Shown here piece after piece: positions 32,031 through 41,740 of a stretch of DNA of 64,000 nucleotides. The notes beneath the pieces are model-generated. The model searched no databases, was not told the DNA's origin, and saw only the letters and a list, made by a program, of their open reading frames with translations. A program made the position numbers and the translations under genes. This DNA comes from Candidatus Homeothermus arabinoxylanisolvens (GTDB lineage Bacteria > Bacteroidota > Bacteroidia > Bacteroidales > Muribaculaceae), in NCBI GenBank assembly GCA_001689405.1, contig LUJO01000018.1:34400-98399 (forward strand). The letters run 5' to 3'. Within the stretch, counting starts at the first letter, position 1; each line of letters starts with the position of its first letter.

Positions 32031-35000
32031 ATGAACAAACATTTAATCACAGCCTTCTCCGCCGGCCTTATCTCACTGACTATGACGGCGGAAAAGCAGT
32101 CCGGCGACATATGGTCGATAGGGACACCCGACGGCTCCGCCGCGGAATTTGCCCTCGCGCCCGACGGCTACCGGAAGTTTCTGGCTAAGGATTTCGGATA
32201 CGAGGACAAGTATTTTCTTATAGGCGTGTCTGACCCGTCGGCCGACTTCCCCTATGTACTGCCCGGCCCTACCGACACATGGGGCGGCACTTGGCCCACA
32301 TCAGGATGGCGCACGCATCAGGTGACCATACTTTTCGACCTTGATAAAAAGCCGGCCCCATCAGGCTATGCATTTAAACTTGACCTCGCCGATTATGCAA
32401 AGTCATTTTTACCGCTCGTAAAAATAAGTGTAAACGGACAAGACAGTAAATTTCAGCTTACGGCCGAAGGTCACGACCTGAAGAAACAGCGCAAACCCCG
32501 TCAGAACGAACCGGTGACCGATACACTCTCGATTACCGGCAACATGAATGCCGCGACTCCGCTGTCATTGACAATGCCTCTTGACGGCAACACCTTGAAA
32601 AAAGGCCCGAACGAAATCACCGTAACCGTACTTGAAGGTTCTTGGATACTCTTTGACCACCTGTCGCTTGTAGGTCCCGAGGGGGCAACGGCTACAAAAC
32701 CGTCGGGCATATTTGTACGCAATGTAGAGAGTGCCGGATACCAGATCGATGACACCCAGCCGCTTATTGTCGACATAGAGCATCTGTCGGGTAATCCGCT
32801 GCTACAGGTGGAGGTCGACGGTAAAAAGATTTTCTCAAAAAAGACCGAAGCCGGACGCTACATGTTTGAAGCGCCCATGCCGGCGGTAAAAAAACAAAAG
32901 ACAAGCCGGTACCGCATACTTTGCGACAACCGCGAAATAGCTTCCGGCACTGTAGTAAGGTCGTCGCAAAAACCGCAGACCCCGGCCGACTATGTCGATA
33001 CACGATTCGGTACCGCCCACTCCCGCTGGATGATAGCCCCGGGCCCGTGGATGCCGTTCAGCATGGTCAAGCTGAGTCCCGACAATCAGAACAGCGGATG
33101 GCAAGCCGGCTATCAGCCGTCATTTGAAAACATCGGGTGTTTCAGTCACATCCACGAATGGACACTCGGCGGACTCGGTATAATGGCTGCCAACGGAGAA
33201 CTGAAAGTAAAAGTCGGCGATGAACAGAAGCCCGACGAGGGATACCGCTCGCGCATTGACAAACGCACCGAAAAGGCCGAAATAGGTTATTATGCCGCCG
33301 ATTTCACCGACTACGGAATAAAAGCTGAGATTACGGCTACGACACGGTGTGGATTCGAGCGGTTCACCTTCCCTGCCGACCGTGGCGACGGACGTATACT
33401 CATCGAGCTTCACCCGGAAGCCGAATACGGCATACAGCTTAAAGACCTGAAAGTGACCCAGACAGACCCGTCACGCATTGAAGGCTATTGCCATCAGTAC
33501 TCGCCCGGAGTATGGAGTCACGATGCCGATCAGGACTATAACGTCAACTTCGTAATCGAATTTGACAGGCCGATAAAAAGCATGGGCAGCTGGTGCGACA
33601 AAACAATAAAGCATGATATAACCCGACTTGAATCAGGGCCATGTACCGATGCGGGACTTTTTGTCGAATTTGACCCGAAAGAGAACCCGGTTGTACAGGT
33701 ACGCACGGCAATATCGCCGGTAAGCATAGCTAACGCGGCCGAGAACCTGCAGAAAGAAGTCATAGAGCCGTTCGGATGGGATTTCGAGGCCGTGCGCCGC
33801 AATCAGGTCGACACATGGAATGACTTATTTGCACGTGTGAACATAAAGACCGATGACCGCATAGAAAAGACACGCTTCTACAACAACATGTACCGTGCTC
33901 TGTGCAGCCGCAACATCTGGAGCGACATAAACGGCGAGTGGATATCTACCGACGGTAAGAAACACCGTGTGAAAGACCCGTCGCGCGATGCGATGATAGG
34001 CTGTGACGCCTTCTGGAATTCATTCTGGAATCTCAATCAGTTCTGGAACCTCGTAGCTCCCGAGTGGTCGAGCCGCTGGGTAGGCTCGCAGTTATCACTG
34101 TACGACGCCAACGGATGGCTTGCCAAAGGTCCGGCCGGACTGAACTACATACCCGTTATGGTCGGCGAACATGAGATACCGCAGATAGTGAGCGCATGGC
34201 AGATGGGTATCAGGGATTTTGACGGACGAAAGGCTCTTGAAGCGGCTGTAAAGATGCAGACAACACCGGCACAGAAAGTGTACAAAGGCTTCGCCGGAAA
34301 CCGTGACCTCGTAGCCTATATGGAACATAAATATGTACCGTATGACAAAGGCCGCTTCTCCAACACCATGGAGTATTCCTACGATGACTGGACCGTGGGG
34401 CAGCTTGCCAAAGCTCTGGGTGAGAAAGAGCTGTACGACAAGTTCAACGACCGCGGATACTGGTGGCGCAATGTCATCAGCGACGAGGGCTACTGCCACA
34501 TGCGCGACAGCGAGGGCAACTGGATGAAAGACTTCGACCCCTTCCGCAGCGGTGCCAACCAGCACTACGTAGAGGGCAACGCATGGCAGCTTACATTCTT
34601 TGTGCCGCAGGATGTGCCCGCGCTTGTCGAGAAGATAGGCCGCGACCGATTCACCGACAGGCTGCTGTGGGGTTTCAATCAGGACGAGGCTTGGCGCTAC
34701 AACGCACCCAACGACCAATACTGGGACCACCCCGTGGTACAGGGCAACCAGCAGTCGATGCACTTCGCATATCTGTTCAACTACGCCGGTCAGCCGTGGA
34801 ATACCCAGCGCTGGAGCCGCTCAATACTTGACCGTTACTTCGGTTACGGCATAGCCAACGCATATCTCGGCGACGAAGATCAGGGACAGATGAGCGCATG
34901 GGCCATAATGACAGCGCTCGGACTGTTTCAGATCGACGGAGGATGTGCTGTAGAACCGGTATACGAAATCGGCAGCCCGCTGTTTGAAGAAGTGACCATA

Positions 35001-35207
35001 GACCTCGGCAACCGCTACGGCCGCGGAAAGTCATTTACCATCACTGCTGACAACGCATCGCGCAAAAACATATATGTGCAGAAAGCCACCCTCAACGGCA
35101 AGCCTCTCAATTCATTCCGCTTCCCGGCAAAAGAATTGCTAAAAGGCGGAAAATTACACCTCGTAATGGGTCCCGAACCAAATAAAAATTGGGGAATTGA
35201 GAAGTAA
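32031..35207 (+). CDS. GH92 alpha-mannosidase with N-terminal lyase-like beta-sandwich
   Basis: From the ATG at 32031 the product has 1058 residues with a signal peptide ending near MTA. Residues about 22-215 (IWSIGTPDGSAAEFA, WPTSGWRTHQVTILFDL, ILFDHLSLVGPEG) resemble the jelly-roll domain found in family 4 rhamnogalacturonan lyases. A short linker domain follows. The rest (from about 315, YVDTRFGTAHSRWM) is GH92: CFSHIHEWTLGGLG, CDAFWNSFWNLNQFWNLVAPEWSSRW and LGDEDQGQMSAWAIMTALGLF. It should release mannose from alpha-mannosides outside or in the periplasm. The appended beta-sandwich may bind glycan. It diverges from the minus-strand mannoside operon and is followed by a GntR regulator. Confidence 0.9.
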   Translation: MNKHLITAFSAGLISLTMTAEKQSGDIWSIGTPDGSAAEFALAPDGYRKFLAKDFGYEDKYFLIGVSDPSADFPYVLPGPTDTWGGTWPTSGWRTHQVTILFDLDKKPAPSGYAFKLDLADYAKSFLPLVKISVNGQDSKFQLTAEGHDLKKQRKPRQNEPVTDTLSITGNMNAATPLSLTMPLDGNTLKKGPNEITVTVLEGSWILFDHLSLVGPEGATATKPSGIFVRNVESAGYQIDDTQPLIVDIEHLSGNPLLQVEVDGKKIFSKKTEAGRYMFEAPMPAVKKQKTSRYRILCDNREIASGTVVRSSQKPQTPADYVDTRFGTAHSRWMIAPGPWMPFSMVKLSPDNQNSGWQAGYQPSFENIGCFSHIHEWTLGGLGIMAANGELKVKVGDEQKPDEGYRSRIDKRTEKAEIGYYAADFTDYGIKAEITATTRCGFERFTFPADRGDGRILIELHPEAEYGIQLKDLKVTQTDPSRIEGYCHQYSPGVWSHDADQDYNVNFVIEFDRPIKSMGSWCDKTIKHDITRLESGPCTDAGLFVEFDPKENPVVQVRTAISPVSIANAAENLQKEVIEPFGWDFEAVRRNQVDTWNDLFARVNIKTDDRIEKTRFYNNMYRALCSRNIWSDINGEWISTDGKKHRVKDPSRDAMIGCDAFWNSFWNLNQFWNLVAPEWSSRWVGSQLSLYDANGWLAKGPAGLNYIPVMVGEHEIPQIVSAWQMGIRDFDGRKALEAAVKMQTTPAQKVYKGFAGNRDLVAYMEHKYVPYDKGRFSNTMEYSYDDWTVGQLAKALGEKELYDKFNDRGYWWRNVISDEGYCHMRDSEGNWMKDFDPFRSGANQHYVEGNAWQLTFFVPQDVPALVEKIGRDRFTDRLLWGFNQDEAWRYNAPNDQYWDHPVVQGNQQSMHFAYLFNYAGQPWNTQRWSRSILDRYFGYGIANAYLGDEDQGQMSAWAIMTALGLFQIDGGCAVEPVYEIGSPLFEEVTIDLGNRYGRGKSFTITADNASRKNIYVQKATLNGKPLNSFRFPAKELLKGGKLHLVMGPEPNKNWGIEK

Positions 35208-35234
35208 TTATCTGCAAAACAACTATTTTTTAAT

Positions 35235-35242
35235 TATTTTTG
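35235..35242 (+). promoter_or_regulatory. -7 box before GntR regulator
   Basis: TATTTTTG matches TAnnTTTG, 45 bases before the regulator ATG, in the 79-base gap after the GH92 gene. There is no clear -33 element. Confidence 0.45.
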
Positions 35243-35286
35243 CATAACTGTTAAACGGCTATCGAATAAATAAAACTTACCGACAT

Positions 35287-36018
35287 ATGAAACTACAACT
35301 TGATCCTACCTCCCCCATGCCGCTGCACCAACAGGCCGAAGATCTGTTGCGCCGCATGATACAGCAGGAGGAGTATCAGAAAGGTCGGCTGCTTCCGAGC
35401 GAAGTCGAACTGTCACATCAGTTAAACATATCGCGCAACACTCTGCGACAAGCTATAAACCGCCTCGTTTTTGAAGGGCTGCTTATAAGGAAAAAGAGCT
35501 ACGGTACCACCGTAGCTCCCTTAAAAGTCATGGGTAACGCCCGTAACTGGATGAGCTTCTCGCAGGAGATGAAGCTTCAGGGTATGGAAGTGCAGAACTT
35601 CGAACTTCACCTGTCAAGAAAAAAAGCTCCGGCCGAAGCCGCTGAATTTTTCAAGGTATCGGATGACATGAGACTTCTTTGTCTTGAACGACTGCGCGGA
35701 CGCCCCGGACTACCGTTTGTTTACTTCATATCATTCTTCAACCCGTCCATACCGATGACAGGTGAAGAGGATCTGGCCATGCCGCTTTACGAGAATCTTC
35801 AGAAAAACTACGGCATCAGAGTCAAGACATCGCGAGAGATGATATCGGCATGTGCGGCCGACAACGATCTGGCGGAGAAGCTCGAGATATCGGAAGGAGA
35901 ACCGATACTTGTGCGCAAGCGCTTCGTCCTTGACGTAAACGGCCTGCCCGTGGAGTACAACATCGGTTTTTATCGTGCCGACAGTTTTACCTATTCGATA
36001 GAGTTTGTAAACGACTAA
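35287..36018 (+). CDS. GntR family transcriptional regulator (UTRA domain)
   Basis: A 243-residue DNA-binding protein. The N-terminal winged helix-turn-helix (about 5-75) has MPLHQQAEDLLRRMI and the GntR motif LPSEVELSHQLNISRNTLRQAINRLVFEGLL. The C-terminal UTRA ligand domain (about 95-240) has the typical RLRGRPGLPFVYFISFFNP and EGEPILVRKRFVLDVNGLPVEYN. HutC-subfamily members are usually repressors relieved by a sugar phosphate or similar ligand. Here the likely ligand is a mannose derivative and the likely targets are this cluster. It is followed 13 bases later by a sugar transporter gene in the same direction. Confidence 0.92.
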   Translation: MKLQLDPTSPMPLHQQAEDLLRRMIQQEEYQKGRLLPSEVELSHQLNISRNTLRQAINRLVFEGLLIRKKSYGTTVAPLKVMGNARNWMSFSQEMKLQGMEVQNFELHLSRKKAPAEAAEFFKVSDDMRLLCLERLRGRPGLPFVYFISFFNPSIPMTGEEDLAMPLYENLQKNYGIRVKTSREMISACAADNDLAEKLEISEGEPILVRKRFVLDVNGLPVEYNIGFYRADSFTYSIEFVND

Positions 36019-36031
36019 CAGCACCTTGAAT

Positions 36032-37207
36032 ATGAAAAAAGGCCAATATGTAGCACAACTGCTACCTGTACTTTTCGGGTTCTTCATCATGGGCTTCTGC
36101 GACGTGGTCGGCATATCGACAAGCTATGTGCAGAAAGACTTCAACCTTAACGAAACTATGGCAGGCTTCATCCCGTCCATGGTATTCATATGGTTTCTGC
36201 TCCTTTCACTGCCGAGTGCACTGCTGATGAACCGCTTCGGGCGTAAACGCATGGTCATAGCCAGCAATGTCATAACCATAGCGGGAATGTTGATACCCTT
36301 CTTCAGCTACAACCTCGTGACGTGCATGACGGCATTTCTGCTGCTCGGAGTAGGCAATACCATACTACAGGTGTCGCTCAATCCGCTGCTCACCAATGTC
36401 GTAAAAGGCAACGCACTCACAAGTTCGCTTACCGCCGGACAGGTGATAAAAGCCATCTCGTCATTCTGCGGGCCCTTTATAGCGGCCTTTGCCGTAAGCC
36501 GTCTCGGAAACTGGCAATACCTCTTCCCCATCTTCGCAGCTATCACGGTACTGTCCACCATTTGGCTGCAGCTGACTCCGATAGCGGAGGAGCCGTCCGA
36601 GACAAAATCGTCGGTAAGCGCGACACTGGGGCTCCTGAAAGGCGGCAAGATACTTTTACTGTTTCTCGGTATATTTTTCATCGTAGGCACTGATGTAGGC
36701 ATAAATACCGTGGCGCCGAAACTGCTCATAGAGCGTTGCGGCTACGCCGTACACGACGCCGGGTTCGCGTCGAGCGTGTATTTCGTATGCCGTACGGCAG
36801 GCGCCTTTATCGGTACGATATTTCTTACCCGCGTATCGGGTATCGCCTACTTCCGTATCAATATCGTGGCTGCCATAATATCAATATGCCTGCTGTATTT
36901 CACTACAGGCGCCGTATATATAATGGCAATAATCGGCCTGATCGGATTTTTCTGTTCAAGCATATTCTCCATTATCTATTCCGAAGCGCTCAAGGCGAAA
37001 CCGGACAAAGAGAACGAGATATCAGGACTGATGATAATGGGAGTATTCGGAGGCGCGGTAATACCGCCGCTTATGGGCATACTTGCCGACGCCGTGGGCA
37101 ACCAGTGCGGCTCACTGGCTGTAATCACAGGCTGCATGATATATCTGGGCTACTGCGCGGCAGTGCTACGATGCCGGAATACGGCACCCGACACCACTTC
37201 GGCATAA
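36032..37207 (+). CDS. MFS sugar transporter (FucP-like)
   Basis: A 391-residue inner-membrane protein with 12 predicted helices. The ATG at 36032 is preferred to a TTG two codons earlier. It resembles the FHS/FucP branch of the major facilitator superfamily, proton-coupled importers of fucose, glucose, mannose or similar hexoses: LFGFFIMGFCDVVGISTSYVQKDF in helix 1, MNRFGRKRMVIASNV after helix 2, LLGVGNTILQVSLNPLLT in helix 4, and SIFSIIYSEALKAKP in helix 10. Cluster context suggests uptake of the mannose released by the GH92 enzymes. It follows the GntR gene closely and ends at a strong terminator. Confidence 0.87.
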   Translation: MKKGQYVAQLLPVLFGFFIMGFCDVVGISTSYVQKDFNLNETMAGFIPSMVFIWFLLLSLPSALLMNRFGRKRMVIASNVITIAGMLIPFFSYNLVTCMTAFLLLGVGNTILQVSLNPLLTNVVKGNALTSSLTAGQVIKAISSFCGPFIAAFAVSRLGNWQYLFPIFAAITVLSTIWLQLTPIAEEPSETKSSVSATLGLLKGGKILLLFLGIFFIVGTDVGINTVAPKLLIERCGYAVHDAGFASSVYFVCRTAGAFIGTIFLTRVSGIAYFRINIVAAIISICLLYFTTGAVYIMAIIGLIGFFCSSIFSIIYSEALKAKPDKENEISGLMIMGVFGGAVIPPLMGILADAVGNQCGSLAVITGCMIYLGYCAAVLRCRNTAPDTTSA

Positions 37208-37229
37208 GCGCACAAATCTGCAAATAATA

Positions 37230-37271
37230 CAGGGAGCGGCTATCTTACGATACTCCGCTCCCTGCTTTTTT
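37230..37271 (+). terminator. Terminator after MFS transporter
   Basis: CAGGGAGCGG (37230-37239) pairs perfectly with CCGCTCCCTG (37255-37264), followed by C and six T. Confidence 0.92.
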
Positions 37272-37351
37272 GCAATAACCGGCAAAGCGGGCCTCTACAC
37301 CGACTATCGCCCGGATAAAAACGGCTATTAAACGGGTTTGCAGCTGATTCA

Positions 37352-37402
37352 TAAAAACAGTGAGGGCCGGAGATCATCTGATTTCCGGCCCTCGCGTTTT
37401 TA
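37352..37402. terminator. rpoC operon terminator (bidirectional)
   Basis: GAGGGCCGGA (37362-37371) pairs with TCCGGCCCTC (37384-37393). On the minus strand it is followed by a T-run (plus-strand AAAAA at 37353-37357), placing it just after the rpoC stop. A T-run on the plus strand also exists. Confidence 0.88.
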
Positions 37403-37416
37403 TGAGAACAATTTAT

Positions 37417-40400
37417 TTATCTTACTTCCTGATGCACTATATCGACAACGTCGGGAGCATCAAACAAGGTGTCGATGTCATCCTTACCGGCAACAACGAG
37501 ATTGTTGTACTCGCGAAGACCGGTACCGGCAGGTATAAGATGTCCGCAGATGACATTCTCCTTCATACCTTCAAGAGTGTCGACCTTGCCGTTTATGGCA
37601 GCCTCATTGAGCACCTTGGTAGTCTCTTGGAATGATGCGGCCGACATGAAGCTCGAAGTCTGGAGAGCGGCACGGGTAATACCCTGAAGTATCTGCTCGG
37701 AGGTAGCGGGCACTGCATCGCGCACGACAACCACCTTGAGGTCGCGGCGCTTCAGAGCCGAATTCTCGTCACGGAGCTTACGTGCCGTGATAATCTGACC
37801 GGGCTTGACATTTTCGCTGTCGCCTGCGTCAACCACGACTTTCTTGCCCCAGATGCGGTCGTTCTCTTCCATGAACTCACGTTTGTCGACAACCTGCTGC
37901 TCAAGGAAGCAAGTATCGCCCGGATCAAGGATATTGACCTTACGCATCATCTGACGCACGATTACTTCAAAATGCTTGTCATTGATCTTCACGCCCTGCA
38001 TGCGGTATACATCCTGAACTTCGTTGACGATGTATTCCTGTACGGCCGTGGGACCCATGATATTGAGGATATCGGCCGGAGTGATAGCGCCGTCAGACAG
38101 AGGTGTACCGGCACGCACATAGTCGTTTTCCTGAACAAGTATCTGCTTTGACAGGGGCACAAGATACTTCTTGACCTCACCAAGCTTGGAAGTAACCGAA
38201 ATCTCGCGGTTACCGCGCTTAACCTTGCCGAATTTAACCTCACCGTCAATCTCCGATACAATAGCGGGGTTAGACGGGTTACGGGCCTCGAACAGCTCGG
38301 TGACACGGGGCAGACCACCGGTGATATCACCGGCATTGCCGGCCGAACGCGGTATCTTGACAAATACCTCGCCGGGCTTAACCTCGGCACCGTCCTCGAC
38401 CATCAGGTGAGCTCCCACAGGAAGCGCATAGGTCTTTATGACCTGTCCGTTGGCATCAAGTATATTGGCTTCGGGCACACGGGTACGATCCTTGGACTCG
38501 ATGATAATCTTGTCCTCAAGACCTGTCTGCTCGTCGTAATCGACACGATATGTAATGTTGTCGATAAGATTCTGGAAACTGATCTTACCGCCGACTTCCG
38601 AGATGATGACCGCATTGAAGGGGTCCCATTCGCATATCACATCGCCTTTGGTAACGGAAGCTCCATTGCTGAAATAAAGCTTCGAACCGTAAGGTATGTT
38701 GGCGTTGGTAAGCATCATCTTGGTGTTGGGATCGATGATACGCATCTCGGCAAGACGACCGATCACTACCTCAACGGGCTTGCCGTTAGAACCGATCTCG
38801 TCGGTAGCCACGGTACGGAGTTCCTCGATTTCGAGGGTACCCTCATAGCGTGAGGTAATGGTAGATACGGCAGCGATATTCGATGCCACACCACCGACGT
38901 GGAACGTACGGAGTGTAAGCTGGGTACCCGGCTCACCGATAGACTGCGCAGCGATAACGCCGACAGCCTCGCCCTTCTGTACAAGACGGTTGTTTGAGAG
39001 GTTACGGCCATAGCACTTGGCACATACACCCTTCTTGGACTCACAGGTAAGTACCGAACGTATCTCAACCGACTCGATGGGCGACTCGTTGATGCGGTTA
39101 GCTGCAACCTCGTCGATCTCCTCGCCGGAAGCCACAATAAGTTCACCGCTGATGGGGTCGATGATATCATGGACAGACACACGACCGAGTATACGCTCAG
39201 CCAGTGAAGCCACGACTTCCTCATTGTTCTTGATTTCAGTACATACAAGTCCGCGCAAAGTACCGCAGTCCTCCTCGTTGATGATGACGTCATGAGCTAC
39301 GTCAACAAGACGACGGGTAAGATAACCTGCGTCGGCAGTCTTCAATGCGGTATCGGCAAGACCCTTACGGGCACCGTGGGTCGAGATGAAGTACTCAAGC
39401 ACCGAAAGACCCTCCTTGAAGTTAGCCAAAATCGGGTTCTCGATGATCTGACCGCCTTCGGCACCGGCTTTCTGGGGCTTGGCCATAAGACCACGCATAC
39501 CTGCCAGCTGACGGATCTGGTCCTTAGAACCACGGGCACCGGAGTCAAGCATCATGAATACAGAGTTGAAGCCCTGATTGGCGGCAGTCATCTGCTTCAT
39601 GAGGGTGTCGGTAAGACGCGAGTTAACATGCGTCCATATATCGATTATCTGGTTGTAACGCTCGTTGTTGGTGATGAAACCCATAGCGTAGTTGTTCATC
39701 ACTTCCGCAACCTGCTCGTTGCCTTCCGCAACAAGTTGCTCTTTCTCGGCCGGGATAAGCACGTCGCCGAGGTTGAACGAAAGTCCGCCACGGAACGCCA
39801 TGTAATAACCGAGGTTCTTGATATCGTCAAGGAACTGTGCCGAACGGGTAACACCACAGGTGTTGATAACCTTACCGATGATGTCGCGCAACGATTTCTT
39901 TGAAAGAATCTGGTTGACATAACCGATCTCTTTAGGCACATACTGATTGACGAGCACACGGCCTACCGAAGTGTTGTCGACAAGATGCTTTATAGGATTG
40001 CCGTTCTCGTCAACATCGTCGACCATCACTGACACGGGGGCGTGCAGAGTCACGCGGCCTTCATTGTAGGCTATCTGAGCCTCTTCGGGGCCGTAGAACT
40101 TCAGACCCTCGCCCTTGTCGCCCTTGCGGAGCTTGGTTATGTAGTAAAGACCGAGTACCATGTCCTGCGAGGGCACCGTGATAGGAGCGCCGTTGGCAGG
40201 GTTAAGTATGTTGTGTGCGCCGAGCATGAGCATCTGGGCCTCAAGAATAGCCTCGTTGCCGAGAGGGAGGTGCACCGCCATCTGGTCACCGTCGAAGTCG
40301 GCGTTGAATGCCGTACATGCGAGCGGGTGGAGCTGAATGGCCTTGCCCTCGATCATCTTGGGCTGGAATGCCTGAATACCGAGGCGGTGAAGTGTCGGGG

Positions 40401-41706
40401 CACGGTTGAGCAGTACGGGGTGGCCCTTCATCACATGTTCGAGGATATCCCATACCACCGGTTCCTTACGGTCAACAATCTTCTTGGCCGACTTGACAGT
40501 CTTCACGATACCGCGCTCAATCAGCTTACGTATGATAAACGGCTTGTAGAGCTCGGCAGCCATGTTTTTAGGTATACCGCACTCATGCATTTTCAACTCG
40601 GGACCTACAACGATAACCGAACGGGCCGAATAGTCGACACGCTTACCGAGAAGGTTCTGACGGAAGCGGCCCTGCTTACCCTTGAGCGAGTCAGAGAGCG
40701 ACTTCAGCGGGCGGTTGGCCTCGGTCTTGACAGCCGACGACTTGCGCGAGTTGTCAAGCAACGAGTCGACAGCCTCCTGAAGCATACGCTTCTCATTGCG
40801 CAATATCACTTCGGGCGCCTTGATCTCGATAAGACGTTTAAGACGGTTGTTACGTATGATGACACGACGGTAAAGGTCGTTAAGGTCGGATGTAGCGAAG
40901 CGTCCGCCGTCAAGGGGCACCAAAGGACGGAGTTCGGGCGGTATTACCGGAACAGCCTGAAGTATCATCCACTCGGGCTTGTTGCGGTGCTTCGACGCAC
41001 GGAACGACTCAACAATCTGCAGACGTTTGAGCGCCTCGGTCTTGCGCTGCTGCGAGCCGTCGGTATTGGCGCGGTGGCGCAATTCATAAGAGAGCGAGTC
41101 GAGGTCAAGACGGGTAAGCAGGTCGTAAACGGCCTCGGCACCCATCTTGGCTATGAATTTATTGGGATCTGTATCCTCAAGCAACTGATTTTCTTTCGGC
41201 AGCTTGTCGAGGATGTCGAAGTACTCTTCCTCAGTAAGCAGGTCGAGCTCCTGAACATCTTCCGCAGCACCGGGCTGTATCACTACATAACGCTCGTAGT
41301 AGATGACGGCATCAAGTTTCTTGGAGGGGAGTCCGAGAAGATAACCTATCTTGTTGGGCAATGAACGGAAATACCATATGTGAGCCACGGGCACAACGAG
41401 TTTGATGTGACCCATGCGTTCACGGCGCACCTTCTTTTCAGTCACCATCACACCGCAACGGTCGCACACGATGCCTTTATAACGGATGCGCTTGTACTTA
41501 CCGCAATGACATTCGTAATCCTTGACAGGACCGAAAATCTTCTCGCAGAAGAGGCCGTCGCGTTCAGGCTTGTAAGTGCGGTAGTTGATGGTCTCGGGTT
41601 TGAGTACCTCACCGCTCGACTTCTCGAGGATCTCCTCGGGCGAAGCAAGCCCGATGGAAATCTTTGAGAAACCGGATTTTGATTTAGTGTCTTTTCTAAA
41701 AGCCAT
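37417..41706 (-). CDS. rpoC: DNA-directed RNA polymerase subunit beta'
   Basis: A 1429-residue core RNA polymerase subunit. The N-terminal zinc-ribbon cysteines are present (ECHCGKYKRIRYKGIVCDRCGV), and the active-site magnesium motif is NADFDGDQMAVH. The second zinc site is CESKKGVCAKCYG. The trigger-loop region follows GEPGTQLTLRTFHVGG. Length and motifs are normal for Bacteroidota. It lies 34 bases after rpoB and ends the superoperon at a bidirectional terminator. Confidence 0.98.
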   Translation of the reverse strand: MAFRKDTKSKSGFSKISIGLASPEEILEKSSGEVLKPETINYRTYKPERDGLFCEKIFGPVKDYECHCGKYKRIRYKGIVCDRCGVMVTEKKVRRERMGHIKLVVPVAHIWYFRSLPNKIGYLLGLPSKKLDAVIYYERYVVIQPGAAEDVQELDLLTEEEYFDILDKLPKENQLLEDTDPNKFIAKMGAEAVYDLLTRLDLDSLSYELRHRANTDGSQQRKTEALKRLQIVESFRASKHRNKPEWMILQAVPVIPPELRPLVPLDGGRFATSDLNDLYRRVIIRNNRLKRLIEIKAPEVILRNEKRMLQEAVDSLLDNSRKSSAVKTEANRPLKSLSDSLKGKQGRFRQNLLGKRVDYSARSVIVVGPELKMHECGIPKNMAAELYKPFIIRKLIERGIVKTVKSAKKIVDRKEPVVWDILEHVMKGHPVLLNRAPTLHRLGIQAFQPKMIEGKAIQLHPLACTAFNADFDGDQMAVHLPLGNEAILEAQMLMLGAHNILNPANGAPITVPSQDMVLGLYYITKLRKGDKGEGLKFYGPEEAQIAYNEGRVTLHAPVSVMVDDVDENGNPIKHLVDNTSVGRVLVNQYVPKEIGYVNQILSKKSLRDIIGKVINTCGVTRSAQFLDDIKNLGYYMAFRGGLSFNLGDVLIPAEKEQLVAEGNEQVAEVMNNYAMGFITNNERYNQIIDIWTHVNSRLTDTLMKQMTAANQGFNSVFMMLDSGARGSKDQIRQLAGMRGLMAKPQKAGAEGGQIIENPILANFKEGLSVLEYFISTHGARKGLADTALKTADAGYLTRRLVDVAHDVIINEEDCGTLRGLVCTEIKNNEEVVASLAERILGRVSVHDIIDPISGELIVASGEEIDEVAANRINESPIESVEIRSVLTCESKKGVCAKCYGRNLSNNRLVQKGEAVGVIAAQSIGEPGTQLTLRTFHVGGVASNIAAVSTITSRYEGTLEIEELRTVATDEIGSNGKPVEVVIGRLAEMRIIDPNTKMMLTNANIPYGSKLYFSNGASVTKGDVICEWDPFNAVIISEVGGKISFQNLIDNITYRVDYDEQTGLEDKIIIESKDRTRVPEANILDANGQVIKTYALPVGAHLMVEDGAEVKPGEVFVKIPRSAGNAGDITGGLPRVTELFEARNPSNPAIVSEIDGEVKFGKVKRGNREISVTSKLGEVKKYLVPLSKQILVQENDYVRAGTPLSDGAITPADILNIMGPTAVQEYIVNEVQDVYRMQGVKINDKHFEVIVRQMMRKVNILDPGDTCFLEQQVVDKREFMEENDRIWGKKVVVDAGDSENVKPGQIITARKLRDENSALKRRDLKVVVVRDAVPATSEQILQGITRAALQTSSFMSAASFQETTKVLNEAAINGKVDTLEGMKENVICGHLIPAGTGLREYNNLVVAGKDDIDTLFDAPDVVDIVHQEVR

Positions 41707-41740
41707 ATTTTGTATAGTCCTTTCTTACAAATGAAAACTG

